Origin: CAZUQA01 sp964622375
GTDB taxonomy: Bacteria > Bacillota_I > Bacilli_A > Erysipelotrichales > Erysipelotrichaceae
Direction of reading: 5' to 3'
DNA length: 10,372 nucleotides
Assembly: GCA_964622375.1 (NCBI GenBank)
Contig: CAZUQA010000140.1
Coordinates: forward strand, 1-10,372
The number at the start of each line of letters is the position of its first letter. The stretch's first letter is position 1. A program made the translations under genes and the position numbers. Of this stretch, positions 1 to 6,185 are shown one piece after another. Below the pieces are notes generated by a model that had not been told where the DNA came from, searched no databases, and saw nothing but the letters and a program-made list of their open reading frames with translations.

Positions 1-1271
1 ACCCGATAGTAATAAGTAGTATTAGGTTTCAAGTAATAATCAATAAAACTGGTTCCGCTAGTGGTTCCTACCGTCGCAAAGCCTTTAGTCTTACTGGTTG
101 ATCTTTGGACTTGATAGTACTCAGCATCAGCTACCGGAGTAATAGTTATAGCTGCTTCGGTATACTTATCAATCAATGAGGTATCTCTACTGACTATTAA
201 AGTAAAGTTGAAGGTCTTATCCGGGTTTACACCATTAGTAGCTTTTAAAGTCACCGGATAACTGCCCACAGTTAAGCCGGCAGCGATATCCAGCTTCTTA
301 GTCGTGTTATTCCAAGTAATGGCGCCATTACCACTGGTCTTGCTTACGGTTGGAGTTGGTGTTCCGGTAATGGTAAAAGCATTGCTGGAAGTAGCACTGT
401 AGCCTTCAGTTAGCGTCATGGTAGTAGGCCCGGTGATATTTGGAGCAACCGGAGTTATAGCTGTTGATTCCCGGCTGATAATAGCAGTAGCTCCCGGAGC
501 AATATCTACCGTGATATTGGCATCTGTCAAATTATCAGTAGTTGTCGCATTAACCAGTTTCCACTTGTAGTTAGCACTTGGTGTCGCTGCTTCAAATAAA
601 TGGGTTTCTTTTATCGTATAGTTGTTGGTCAGCTCTAGGGTAGCATTGTCACCAAAATAAATATGGCTGCTTGCATCATCTTGAAAAAGTGCTGGAAACC
701 CCGGAGCCGGCACTAGCTTAACTCTTGCCGATTCTGTGATTGTCAATGATGCACCAGGCTGTAGTTGCAGAGGATAGGACAAGAAATCCGTTACTGTTAG
801 GTTACCATTCCCTTTGAATGTAAGATCTAAATCGTAACTCACAACAATAGCAGCCCATGAGTTAATACAGTTTCGCTTTATCGCGTTGCTATTATTTAGG
901 GTCACTATCGCATTTCCTTGATCGTACAACTCAAAAGCTATTCGATTTGTAGCAGTATAGTCGACTGTAGAAAATACTAGATTAATTGGACCAGTGGGTG
1001 CGAATAAGCCCATGTTTGAGTGACTACCGGTTACAGTGTAGGTTCCGTTAACACTATTAAAGTTCAAGGACCCTCCAGATCCGCCAAAATACCACTGCGA
1101 TTCTATTGGTCTTGAGCTATTATCCTCTCCTGATGGATTTAGGGTGCCGATGTTAATAGTAGCCGGATCCGGGTCAGCCGCTAATAGTCTATTAGGTTTC
1201 TCCTGCACTAAGCCAAATACCATAAAAGCAACTAAAAACAAAGTCATAATTTTCTTTAAGTTAGTTTTCAT
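1..1271 (-). CDS. Secreted modular surface protein with Ig-like and FnIII-like repeats (partial, C-terminus off window)
   Basis: This is an open frame of 423 codons from ATG at 1271 to the left edge, with no stop, so the C-terminus is missing. Residues 1-32 form a signal peptide: KTNLKK, a hydrophobic stretch LFLVAFMVFGLV, and a likely cut after LLAA before DPDP. Residues 35-270 are beta-rich and poor in Cys, with Gly/Asn/Thr turns (WYFGGSGGSLNF, GNGNLTVTD, HIYFGDNATLEL). Residues 275-360 look like an Ig-like domain of the He_PIG kind (ITWNNTTKKLDIAAGLTVGSYPVTLKATNG). From 365 an FnIII-like repeat begins (YYQVQRSTSKTKGF, then YLKPNTTYYYRV). That repeat closely matches residues 541-577 of the protein at 6186-8822, so the two are modular paralogues. 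An AGGAGG ribosome site lies 4 bases before the ATG. It is probably exported and may bind glycans or cell surfaces; the role is inferred from architecture only. No anchor can be judged because the end is absent. Confidence 0.85.
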   Translation of the reverse strand, partial: MKTNLKKIMTLFLVAFMVFGLVQEKPNRLLAADPDPATINIGTLNPSGEDNSSRPIESQWYFGGSGGSLNFNSVNGTYTVTGSHSNMGLFAPTGPINLVFSTVDYTATNRIAFELYDQGNAIVTLNNSNAIKRNCINSWAAIVVSYDLDLTFKGNGNLTVTDFLSYPLQLQPGASLTITESARVKLVPAPGFPALFQDDASSHIYFGDNATLELTNNYTIKETHLFEAATPSANYKWKLVNATTTDNLTDANITVDIAPGATAIISRESTAITPVAPNITGPTTMTLTEGYSATSSNAFTITGTPTPTVSKTSGNGAITWNNTTKKLDIAAGLTVGSYPVTLKATNGVNPDKTFNFTLIVSRDTSLIDKYTEAAITITPVADAEYYQVQRSTSKTKGFATVGTTSGTSFIDYYLKPNTTYYYR

Positions 1272-1275
1272 ATTC

Positions 1276-1281
1276 CCTCCT
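1276..1281 (-). promoter_or_regulatory. Ribosome binding site of the 1..1271 gene
   Basis: On the minus strand AAGGAGGG precedes the ATG at 1271 (AGGAGG at 1281-1276), with a short 4-base spacer. It supports the chosen start. Confidence 0.75.
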
Positions 1282-1289
1282 TATAGTCC

Positions 1290-1306
1290 AATTGAAAACT
1301 TCAATT
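1290..1306. repeat. Small inverted repeat in the leader of the surface-protein gene
   Basis: Perfect 7-base arms AATTGAA (1290-1296) and TTCAATT (1300-1306) are separated by AAC. The repeat sits 8 bases upstream of the ribosome site on the minus strand, so it would form a hairpin in the 5' leader. It is AT-rich and has no U-tract, so it is not a terminator. It could stabilise the mRNA or be chance. Confidence 0.4.
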
Positions 1307-1370
1307 TTAAATAACTTAGAACCTCAATATTCCCGCTTTTGGTTTTTACTAAGGTTCTTGCTTTAATTTG

Positions 1371-1400
1371 ATTATACTGCAGAGAATAAGCTTATTCCAG
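1371..1400 (-). promoter_or_regulatory. Candidate promoter for the 1..1271 surface-protein gene
   Basis: The minus strand carries a perfect TATAAT -10 (ATTATA at 1371-1376 on the + strand). The -35 region is poor: CTGGAA matches TTGACA at 3 of 6 with an 18-base spacer, so an activator may be needed. A 14-base perfect palindrome, GAATAAGCTTATTC (1384-1397), fills the space between -35 and -10 and could be an operator. The promoter lies directly after the stop of the upstream lipoprotein gene, with no terminator between, so read-through is also possible. Confidence 0.4.
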
Positions 1401-1413
1401 TTTGTTTAAGTTA

Positions 1414-2145
1414 TCACTCATCAGCTAAGGTATAAGTGAATGCTACCATACAAGAAAAAATCGAACTTCCCTCCAACAATTCTAAAAGCTCACTATAGGA
1501 ATATCCGGATGGCAGTATCAACTGTTGGGTTAAGGCATAAAGGCTTAACTCGTAGCTACGCTCATCTTGGTTTTTTTTCTGTAAATTTAAAGTGTCGCGG
1601 AACATAACTTCGGCAGTTTCGCTGCTTTGATATATTTCAAGTTGCTGGCGGTCTAAATGGCGGAAGTCAAGCACTTTATCGGTTTTGCTGTTCCCCAAAA
1701 CTAAAAGGAAATTTTCGCAGTTTTTGGGGAGGTTGCTTACCAGCGGTGTTATCTCTAAAACTCCAGAATTTTGTTTTATGGTGAAGTTTAACGAATAACT
1801 GATAGTCATCATCTTGACGTTTATTTCAAATTTTAATTCGTCTTTATAGTCGGTAACGGTTAAATAAGTTTTCCCTTTATTATTAGGTGTTATCACATAC
1901 ACTTTTTGGCCGCTTTCATCTTGGTAACTATTGAGCTCAGCCACACGAAAGTCTTCGACTTTTAAATAGGTATCGATGCTGGAATTAGCTATAGTAAACT
2001 CAAAAACCTCGCCTAAAACTAAAACAATAGTTCCTTGAGTAATCTCGCTTTCCCCATAGGGAAGCAATTCAATTTTCTCTTTTGGCTTTTTATTACAAGC
2101 TATGGTCAATAAAACTGTTAAGGCAATTAATAAAATCTTCTTCAT
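1414..2145 (-). CDS. Lipoprotein of unknown function with Ig-like fold features
   Basis: This is a 243-residue protein with a clear lipoprotein signal: MKK, hydrophobic ILLIALTVLLTIA, and Cys17 in the lipobox TIAC. It should be exported by Sec, lipidated by Lgt, cut by signal peptidase II and held on the outer face of the membrane. Residues 30-110 are beta-rich (GTIVLVLGEVFEFTIANSS, then VYVITPNNKGKTYLTVTDYKDELKFEINV) and resemble bacterial Ig-like (Big_2-type) domains, where a GKTYLTVT strand is common. The rest is not recognised. The start has an AGGGGGAG ribosome site (2158-2151). The frame ends in a tandem TGA TAA. It lies between hsp20 and the surface-protein gene on the same strand and may share a transcript with the latter. 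No function should be assigned; its context suggests an envelope role. Confidence 0.85.
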   Translation of the reverse strand: MKKILLIALTVLLTIACNKKPKEKIELLPYGESEITQGTIVLVLGEVFEFTIANSSIDTYLKVEDFRVAELNSYQDESGQKVYVITPNNKGKTYLTVTDYKDELKFEINVKMMTISYSLNFTIKQNSGVLEITPLVSNLPKNCENFLLVLGNSKTDKVLDFRHLDRQQLEIYQSSETAEVMFRDTLNLQKKNQDERSYELSLYALTQQLILPSGYSYSELLELLEGSSIFSCMVAFTYTLADE

Positions 2146-2180
2146 CAGTCTCCCCCTATAGCTACTGTTGGCTCTTCATT

Positions 2181-2209
2181 ATTTTATCATAAAAGAAATT
2201 TTGTGCCAT
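2181..2209 (-). promoter_or_regulatory. Candidate promoter for the lipoprotein gene at 1414..2145
   Basis: On the minus strand ATGGCA (2209-2204) and TAAAAT (2186-2181) are 17 bases apart, matching the sigma-A consensus at 4 of 6 and 5 of 6. An overlapping TATGAT could serve as an alternative -10. It lies between the hsp20 terminator and the start at 2145, as a promoter here would need to. Confidence 0.35.
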
Positions 2210-2268
2210 AAACATAAATTGACATAACCTCATGTTTGTCTAGTAAAAAAGAGAGCTAATTTTCCCAC

Positions 2269-2295
2269 AAAAAAGGACCATTTAGTCTGGTCCTT
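2269..2295 (-). terminator. Rho-independent terminator of hsp20
   Basis: Read on the minus strand, AAGGACCA (2295-2288) and TGGTCCTT (2280-2273) form an 8-base-pair hairpin with a 7-base loop (GACTAAA). A run of six U follows (2274-2269). It starts about 10 bases after the hsp20 stop and separates hsp20 from the lipoprotein gene. Confidence 0.85.
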
Positions 2296-2305
2296 AATTA
2301 GTGAG

Positions 2306-2719
2306 TTACTCGATAGCGATAACTTTTTTGTTTTCTTTTTCTTCTAGGCTCAACGCCCTTAAACTCAATTCTAAAATGCCGTTTTCGTATTTCGCAATGA
2401 TGTCTTCGTCACTATAGCTGTCGCCAATATAGAACCTCCGCGAACAACTACCACTACTTCTTTCGCGACGGATTACGTTGCCTTGATCATCAGCTTCCTG
2501 TTTTTCTTCGTTTCTTTCCGCTTTGACAATCAAATAGCCTTGTTGTAATTCCACTTTAATCTCTTCTTTGTTAAAACCCGGTAATTCAATTTCCAAGCGA
2601 TAACCACCGTCTTTTTCGATGATATTAGTTTTCATCGCCGGTAAATAATTGAAACCACCAAAAGAATCTTTCATTAAATCATCTATCAAGCTCACTCTTT
2701 TTGCAGGTACAAATCTCAT
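2306..2719 (-). CDS. Hsp20/alpha-crystallin family small heat-shock protein
   Basis: This is a 137-residue ATP-independent chaperone that holds unfolding proteins until Hsp70-type machines refold them; it is cytosolic and usually oligomeric. The alpha-crystallin domain covers about residues 29-122: KTNIIEKDGGYRLEIELPG near the start and the family signature A-x3-N-G-x-L (AKYENGIL, 109-116) near the end. The short tail carries an I-x-I motif (I134, I136), which in this family docks subunits together. The N-terminal arm is only about 28 residues. I set the start at the ATG at 2719: AGGAGG (2733-2728) is 8 bases before it, whereas the in-frame GTG at 2725 would have only a 2-base spacer. A CIRCE operator covers the promoter, so HrcA repression released by heat is expected. 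A strong terminator makes it a single-gene transcript. Confidence 0.95.
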   Translation of the reverse strand: MRFVPAKRVSLIDDLMKDSFGGFNYLPAMKTNIIEKDGGYRLEIELPGFNKEEIKVELQQGYLIVKAERNEEKQEADDQGNVIRRERSSGSCSRRFYIGDSYSDEDIIAKYENGILELSLRALSLEEKENKKVIAIE

Positions 2720-2727
2720 TTTCACAT

Positions 2728-2733
2728 CCTCCT
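2728..2733 (-). promoter_or_regulatory. Ribosome binding site deciding the hsp20 start
   Basis: A perfect AGGAGG on the minus strand is 8 bases from ATG 2719 but only 2 bases from GTG 2725. It therefore selects the ATG and shortens the longest open frame by two residues. Confidence 0.85.
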
Positions 2734-2771
2734 AAATTTAACTAAACATTCTAAATAACTTGAACACCAGT

Positions 2772-2799
2772 ATTATACCATAATAATTAGCACTGTCAA
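2772..2799 (-). promoter_or_regulatory. Sigma-A type promoter of hsp20
   Basis: On the minus strand a perfect TTGACA (2799-2794) and a perfect TATAAT (2777-2772) are 16 bases apart. The -10 is extended by TGG (TGGTATAAT). This is one of the strongest promoters in the window. The -35 lies almost wholly inside the spacer of the CIRCE element, which fits strong expression when the repressor is released. Confidence 0.9.
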
Positions 2800-2813
2800 T
2801 ACTAGAGTGCTAA
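2787..2813. promoter_or_regulatory. CIRCE element (HrcA operator)
   Basis: The arms TTAGCACTG (2787-2795) and GAGTGCTAA (2805-2813) are separated by 9 bases. They match the consensus TTAGCACTC-N9-GAGTGCTAA at 17 of 18 arm positions. The symmetry extends beyond the consensus, giving 13-base arms at 2782-2794 and 2806-2818. HrcA bound here would cover the hsp20 -35. An hrcA gene is not in the window. Confidence 0.93.
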
Positions 2814-2869
2814 TTATTTTAATTTCCCTATTTATTTTTATGGTTAACTAAGGTTGTTTATCGAAATAT

Positions 2870-2922
2870 TTGTAGACAAACACTGCTTTTTTATAGCTTT
2901 TATAAATTTTAATTGGTAGAAT
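2870..2922 (+). promoter_or_regulatory. Weak candidate promoter elements before the UPF0371 gene
   Basis: Two options are visible and neither is strong. One is TTGTAG (2870-2875) with TATAGC (2892-2897), 16 bases apart. The other is an extended -10, TGGTAGAAT (2914-2922), without a good -35. The second would leave a very short leader before the ATG at 2942. The divergent CIRCE/hsp20 promoter lies about 60 bases or more upstream. Confidence 0.25.
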
Positions 2923-2941
2923 AATCATGGTGTGAGGGTCT

Positions 2942-4426
2942 ATGAAACAACTGGCGTTTGATCGCGAGAAGTACATTGAATTACAATCGCAACATATTCA
3001 GGAACGCATTACCCAGTTTAACAATAAACTCTATATGGAATTCGGGGGTAAGCTCTTTGATGACCACCATGCTGCTCGTATTTTGACCGGGTTTATGCCC
3101 GATACCAAGCTTCAAATGTTGAAATCCATGGCGGAGATAGTAGAGATTATCATCACTATCAACGCCAATGATATAGCTAAAAGTAAACTACGCAACGATT
3201 TAGGTATAACCTATGAAGTTGAAGTTTTACGCTTGATCGATGCTTTTCGTTCCGCCGGGCTTTATGTCGGTGGCGTGGTCATCACTCAATTCAGCGGTCA
3301 GGAAAATGCTGTAGCCTTTGAACAACGCCTGATTCGTTTAGGAATGAACACTTACTGCCATTTCCCGATAAACGGTTATCCGACCAATATTGATCTCATC
3401 GTCAGTGATGACGGTTTAGGAAAGAATGATTATGTAGAAACCACCCGACCTTTAGTGGTAGTTACTGCTCCCGGCCCGGGTAGCGGGAAAATGGCTTTCT
3501 GCATCTCACAGCTTTATCACGATTATCGCCGTGGGCGACCTTCCGGTTACGCCAAATTTGAAACTTTCCCGATTTGGAATTTACCGATAACTCATCCGAT
3601 TAATTTAGCCTACGAAGCCGCCACTGCTGATTTAAATGATACCAATATTATTGATCCCTTTCATTTGCACGCTTACAATATCATAACAGTCAGCTACAAT
3701 CGCGATGTCGAAGCTTTCCCGATACTTAATGCCCTATTGAGCAGAATACTAGGCAGAGAACTGTATCGTTCCCCTACCGACATGGGCGTTAATATGATCG
3801 CTTTTTGCATTATCAATGATGCCGCCTGCCAAGAAAATTCCAAACAAGAAATTATCCGCCGCTATTATAAAGAGGTGGTCGATTATCGTTTTAACTACGG
3901 CACTATTGAAGCCGTAAATAAAATTGAATCATTGATGAAACAGTTGGATATTACTGTCAAAAGTCGCCCGGTAGTAGAAGCTGCCTTAGCTAAAGCGGAA
4001 ATGAGTCAAACACCTTCAATGGCCCTAGAACTCCCTGATGGCACAATTGTAACTTCTAAAACGTCTTCTTTGTTAGGAGCCAGTGCGGCTTTGTTTCTTA
4101 ATGCTTTAAAAGCGATGGCCGGTATCCCTGACAAACAACTGTTGTTGTCTCCCGATGTCATAACACCGATTCAAATGATGAAAACTAACATCATTGGCAA
4201 TAGTAATCCCCGGCTTCACGCCGATGAGATTCTTATCGCTTTAGCTATTTCCGCCAGCACTAACCCTTTAGCTGCTGCCGCCATGGAACAGTTACCCAAT
4301 CTGAAAAACTGTGAAGTTCACTCCACTGTTCTAATACCCGCTACCGATGAATATGTCTTTAGGAAGCTTTCAATGCACTTAACTTGCGAACCGCATATTG
4401 TCGCCAAACGACTTTACAAGAAGTGA
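2942..4426 (+). CDS. UPF0371 (DUF1846) family protein
   Basis: This is a 494-residue cytosolic protein, the usual full length for the family. It is recognised from a chain of conserved blocks: GGKLFDDHHAARILTGF (35-51), TAPGPGSGKMA (175-185), AKFETFPIWNLP (204-215), HPINLAYEAATADL (218-231), DPFHLHAYN (238-246), NRDVEAFP (253-260) and SPTDMGVN (277-284). The PGPGSGKM loop looks like a nucleotide-binding P-loop but breaks the Walker A rule, because the spacing is wrong and Met follows Lys. There is no signal peptide or membrane segment. The biochemical function of the family is, to my knowledge, not established; the dense conserved H/D/E/N residues suggest an enzyme. The start has only a weak GAGGG ribosome site about 4 bases upstream. 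It is divergent from hsp20 and followed by a weak hairpin, so it is probably transcribed alone. Confidence 0.93.
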   Translation: MKQLAFDREKYIELQSQHIQERITQFNNKLYMEFGGKLFDDHHAARILTGFMPDTKLQMLKSMAEIVEIIITINANDIAKSKLRNDLGITYEVEVLRLIDAFRSAGLYVGGVVITQFSGQENAVAFEQRLIRLGMNTYCHFPINGYPTNIDLIVSDDGLGKNDYVETTRPLVVVTAPGPGSGKMAFCISQLYHDYRRGRPSGYAKFETFPIWNLPITHPINLAYEAATADLNDTNIIDPFHLHAYNIITVSYNRDVEAFPILNALLSRILGRELYRSPTDMGVNMIAFCIINDAACQENSKQEIIRRYYKEVVDYRFNYGTIEAVNKIESLMKQLDITVKSRPVVEAALAKAEMSQTPSMALELPDGTIVTSKTSSLLGASAALFLNALKAMAGIPDKQLLLSPDVITPIQMMKTNIIGNSNPRLHADEILIALAISASTNPLAAAAMEQLPNLKNCEVHSTVLIPATDEYVFRKLSMHLTCEPHIVAKRLYKK

Positions 4427-4450
4427 TTTATTGCGATAAAAACAAAAATT

Positions 4451-4473
4451 AAAAGAAGCGAGACTTCTTTTTA
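4451..4473 (+). terminator. Weak hairpin/terminator after the UPF0371 gene
   Basis: AAAAGAAG (4451-4458) and CTTCTTTT (4464-4471) form an 8-base-pair hairpin with a CGAGA loop, about 25 bases after the stop. The stem is AT-rich and the U-tract largely overlaps the stem, so termination may be partial. Confidence 0.45.
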
Positions 4474-4487
4474 AGTGGGCTATATTA

Positions 4488-4517
4488 TGGACAGTTATAA
4501 AAACTCAATGTTTTAAT
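4488..4517 (+). promoter_or_regulatory. Candidate promoter of the DUF2779 gene
   Basis: TGGACA (4488-4493) and TTTAAT (4512-4517) each match the sigma-A consensus at 5 of 6, with an 18-base spacer. The -10 overlaps the first copy of an 11-base direct repeat. Confidence 0.4.
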
Positions 4518-4534
4518 ACTATTAATGTTTTAAT
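4507..4534. repeat. 11-base direct repeat in the DUF2779 gene promoter/leader
   Basis: AATGTTTTAAT occurs at 4507-4517 and 4524-4534, a 17-base period. The first copy overlaps the candidate -10, so the pair could be a regulator site; it could also be chance in AT-rich DNA. Confidence 0.45.
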
Positions 4535-4565
4535 TACATGATAAACTTTAGTTGCATTACTAGGT

Positions 4566-4570
4566 GGAGG
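4566..4570 (+). promoter_or_regulatory. Ribosome binding site deciding the DUF2779 start
   Basis: GGAGG ends 6 bases before ATG 4577. The longer frame from ATG 4538 has no ribosome site and would place this GGAGG inside the coding region. Confidence 0.8.
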
Positions 4571-4576
4571 AACACT

Positions 4577-6085
4577 ATGTATCTAAGTAAGAGTAAATAT
4601 TGTAATGGCATGAAATGTCCGAAAATATTATGGCTGGATAAAAACATGCCGGAACAATATGATCAAAGTGTTGACGATGAATCACGCTTCGCAATTGGTA
4701 ATGAAGTCGGTGATTTAGCTATGGCTTATTTTGGTGATTACACTGAAGTTCTTTATACCGGTGAATTCAATGAAATGATAACCAAAACCCAAGAACTTTT
4801 AGAAGTTGAAACCGCAATTATCACCGAAGCAACTTTCGCTTATGATGGTGACTTATGTATGGTCGATATTTTACGCAAAGTTGAAGGTGGTTATGAAATC
4901 ATCGAGGTTAAAAGCTCAACTAATTCGACAAGTGCAAGTTTGGCAAAAATCAAGGAAACTTATTTTGATGATATGGCTTATCAAACTTATATTTTAACTA
5001 ACTGCGGTTTGACGATAACTAAAGTTTTCCTAATGCAATTAAACAGTGACTACGTTTTCCAAGATAAATTAGTAATTGCTGAGCTTTTTGTAGTGACAGA
5101 TTGTAGTGAAGAAGTTTTTGCTATGCAAGGTGCTATTGCCGGTAATATCAAACAAATAAAAAGTATCGTCGATAATTCTAATGAACCTGTTTGCCTAATT
5201 GGCAGTAATTGTGATAAGCCTTATGAATGTGGTTATAAAAAATGGTGTTTTAAAGCTTTGCCAGAAAACAATGTCTTTACTATCGGTTGGCGCATGAGTG
5301 GCAATATGAAAGACAGATTATATCAGGCTAATACAATTTCCTTTGAAGATGTTTTCCATAGTGGCGTTAAACTTACTGATAAACAATTCCGACAAATATC
5401 CTCTACCCTCAATAATCTGCCTCCGGAATTTGACAAAGAAGCCATTGGGGAATTTCTTGATCAGTTGAAATATCCGCTTTACTTCTTAGATTTCGAAACT
5501 TTTCAACAAGTCATCCCGAAATATAACGGGATCAAACCCTATAGTCAGATTCCTTTTCAATATTCTTTACATATTCAAGAAAAAAAAGACGGACCACTAC
5601 AACACAAAGAGTTTCTCGCTGAAGCCGGTGCCGACCCGCGACGCGCTATTGCCGAAAGCCTTTGCCAAGACATTCCAATAAATTCTTGCATCCTTGCCTA
5701 TAACATGGCTTTTGAGAAATCGTGCATCAAAGAGTTAGCCCAGCAATTTCCTGATTTGAAATTTCACTTGATGGCGCTTTATGATAACTTCGTTGACTTA
5801 GCCCAACCTTTTGCTTCCGGTGCTTATTATACCAAAGCTATGGCCGGCTCTTATTCCATAAAAGCGGTATTACCGGCATTGTGTCCCGATGATCCGGAAC
5901 TCGATTATCACAATCTCTCCCTGATTCATAACGGCAGTGAAGCAATGGAAGCTTATGCCACTCTCCACTTACAAAGCCCGGAAGTCATTGAAGAAACCCG
6001 CCAGGCTTTGTTAGCTTACTGTTGTTTGGACACTTTAGCTATGGTTAAAATCTTAGAAAAACTCTATCAGTGTTTAAGCGCTTAA
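4577..6085 (+). CDS. DUF2779 protein: RecB/Cas4-like PD-(D/E)XK domain fused to DEDDy exonuclease-like domain
   Basis: This is a 502-residue cytosolic protein starting MYLSKSKYCNGMKCPK. Residues 1-225 look like a RecB/Cas4-type nuclease: E43 early on, D96, and E110-V-K112 (IIEVKSS) form a D...ExK active-site pattern, followed by AYQTYIL. Cysteines at the ends of this domain (C9 and C14; C206, C212, C218, C224) recall the Fe-S cluster that clamps Cas4 and AddB. Residues 295-500 form the DUF2779 domain, an RNase H-like fold with DEDDy exonuclease motifs: D305-F-E307 (LDFET), N376 to E380 (YNMAFE), D407 (FVDL) and Y481-x3-D485 (YCCLD). Together they suggest a single-strand or end-processing nuclease acting on DNA or RNA; substrate and pathway are unknown. 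The start was chosen for its ribosome site and the family-like N-terminus. No helicase, cas or toxin gene sits beside it. Activity is inferred from motifs only. Confidence 0.85.
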   Translation: MYLSKSKYCNGMKCPKILWLDKNMPEQYDQSVDDESRFAIGNEVGDLAMAYFGDYTEVLYTGEFNEMITKTQELLEVETAIITEATFAYDGDLCMVDILRKVEGGYEIIEVKSSTNSTSASLAKIKETYFDDMAYQTYILTNCGLTITKVFLMQLNSDYVFQDKLVIAELFVVTDCSEEVFAMQGAIAGNIKQIKSIVDNSNEPVCLIGSNCDKPYECGYKKWCFKALPENNVFTIGWRMSGNMKDRLYQANTISFEDVFHSGVKLTDKQFRQISSTLNNLPPEFDKEAIGEFLDQLKYPLYFLDFETFQQVIPKYNGIKPYSQIPFQYSLHIQEKKDGPLQHKEFLAEAGADPRRAIAESLCQDIPINSCILAYNMAFEKSCIKELAQQFPDLKFHLMALYDNFVDLAQPFASGAYYTKAMAGSYSIKAVLPALCPDDPELDYHNLSLIHNGSEAMEAYATLHLQSPEVIEETRQALLAYCCLDTLAMVKILEKLYQCLSA

Positions 6086-6087
6086 AC
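6072..6087. repeat. 16-base perfect palindrome at the DUF2779 stop codon
   Basis: GTTTAAGC followed by GCTTAAAC is perfectly symmetric and includes the TAA stop (6083-6085). It has no loop or U-tract, so it is not a convincing terminator. Its right half is also the start of the tandem repeat that follows. Confidence 0.5.
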
Positions 6088-6106
6088 TTATCACTTAAAC
6101 TTATCA
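6081..6106. repeat. Tandem 13-base repeat upstream of the surface-protein promoter (candidate operator)
   Basis: CTTAAACTTATCA occurs twice in perfect tandem (6081-6093 and 6094-6106), ending 2 bases before the -35. Its last 12 bases match the right arm of the palindrome before the DeoR-family gene (8925-8936) at 11 of 12 positions. It is a candidate binding site for that regulator; this is inference. Confidence 0.5.
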
Positions 6107-6108
6107 TA

Positions 6109-6137
6109 TTGTTTACTATGCTTTCTGGTTGTATAAT
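6109..6137 (+). promoter_or_regulatory. Promoter of the large surface-protein gene
   Basis: TTGTTT (6109-6114) and a perfect TATAAT (6132-6137) are 17 bases apart. Transcription should start near 6144, giving a leader of about 40 bases that ends in a strong GGGAGGAG ribosome site (GGAGG 6173-6177, 8 bases before the ATG). Confidence 0.8.
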
Positions 6138-6185
6138 TAAACAAGGTTATTCAAAATTTGTTTATTCAATTGGGAGGAGAAACAA

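Noticed and set aside
2219..2224. Perfect TTGACA on the + strand
   Set aside because: No -10 at the right distance and no rightward gene follows; the region lies between two leftward genes.
2720..2725. Upstream GTG start (2725) for hsp20
   Set aside because: It leaves only 2 bases after AGGAGG; the ATG at 2719 has an 8-base spacer.
4538..4576. Longer N-terminus for the DUF2779 protein from ATG 4538
   Set aside because: No ribosome site precedes it, the extra 13 residues do not resemble the family, and GGAGG is placed for ATG 4577.
4806..4997. 63-codon open frame inside the DUF2779 gene
   Set aside because: It is an out-of-frame overlap with a well-supported gene, without a ribosome site or recognisable product.
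4577..5250. Reading the Cas4-like domain as evidence of a CRISPR system
   Set aside because: No repeat-spacer array and no cas1, cas2 or effector gene is in the window; the C-terminal domain identifies the DUF2779 family instead.
6072..6087. Palindrome at the DUF2779 stop as a terminator
   Set aside because: It has no loop and no T-run, so it is better read as part of the upstream repeat cluster of the next gene.
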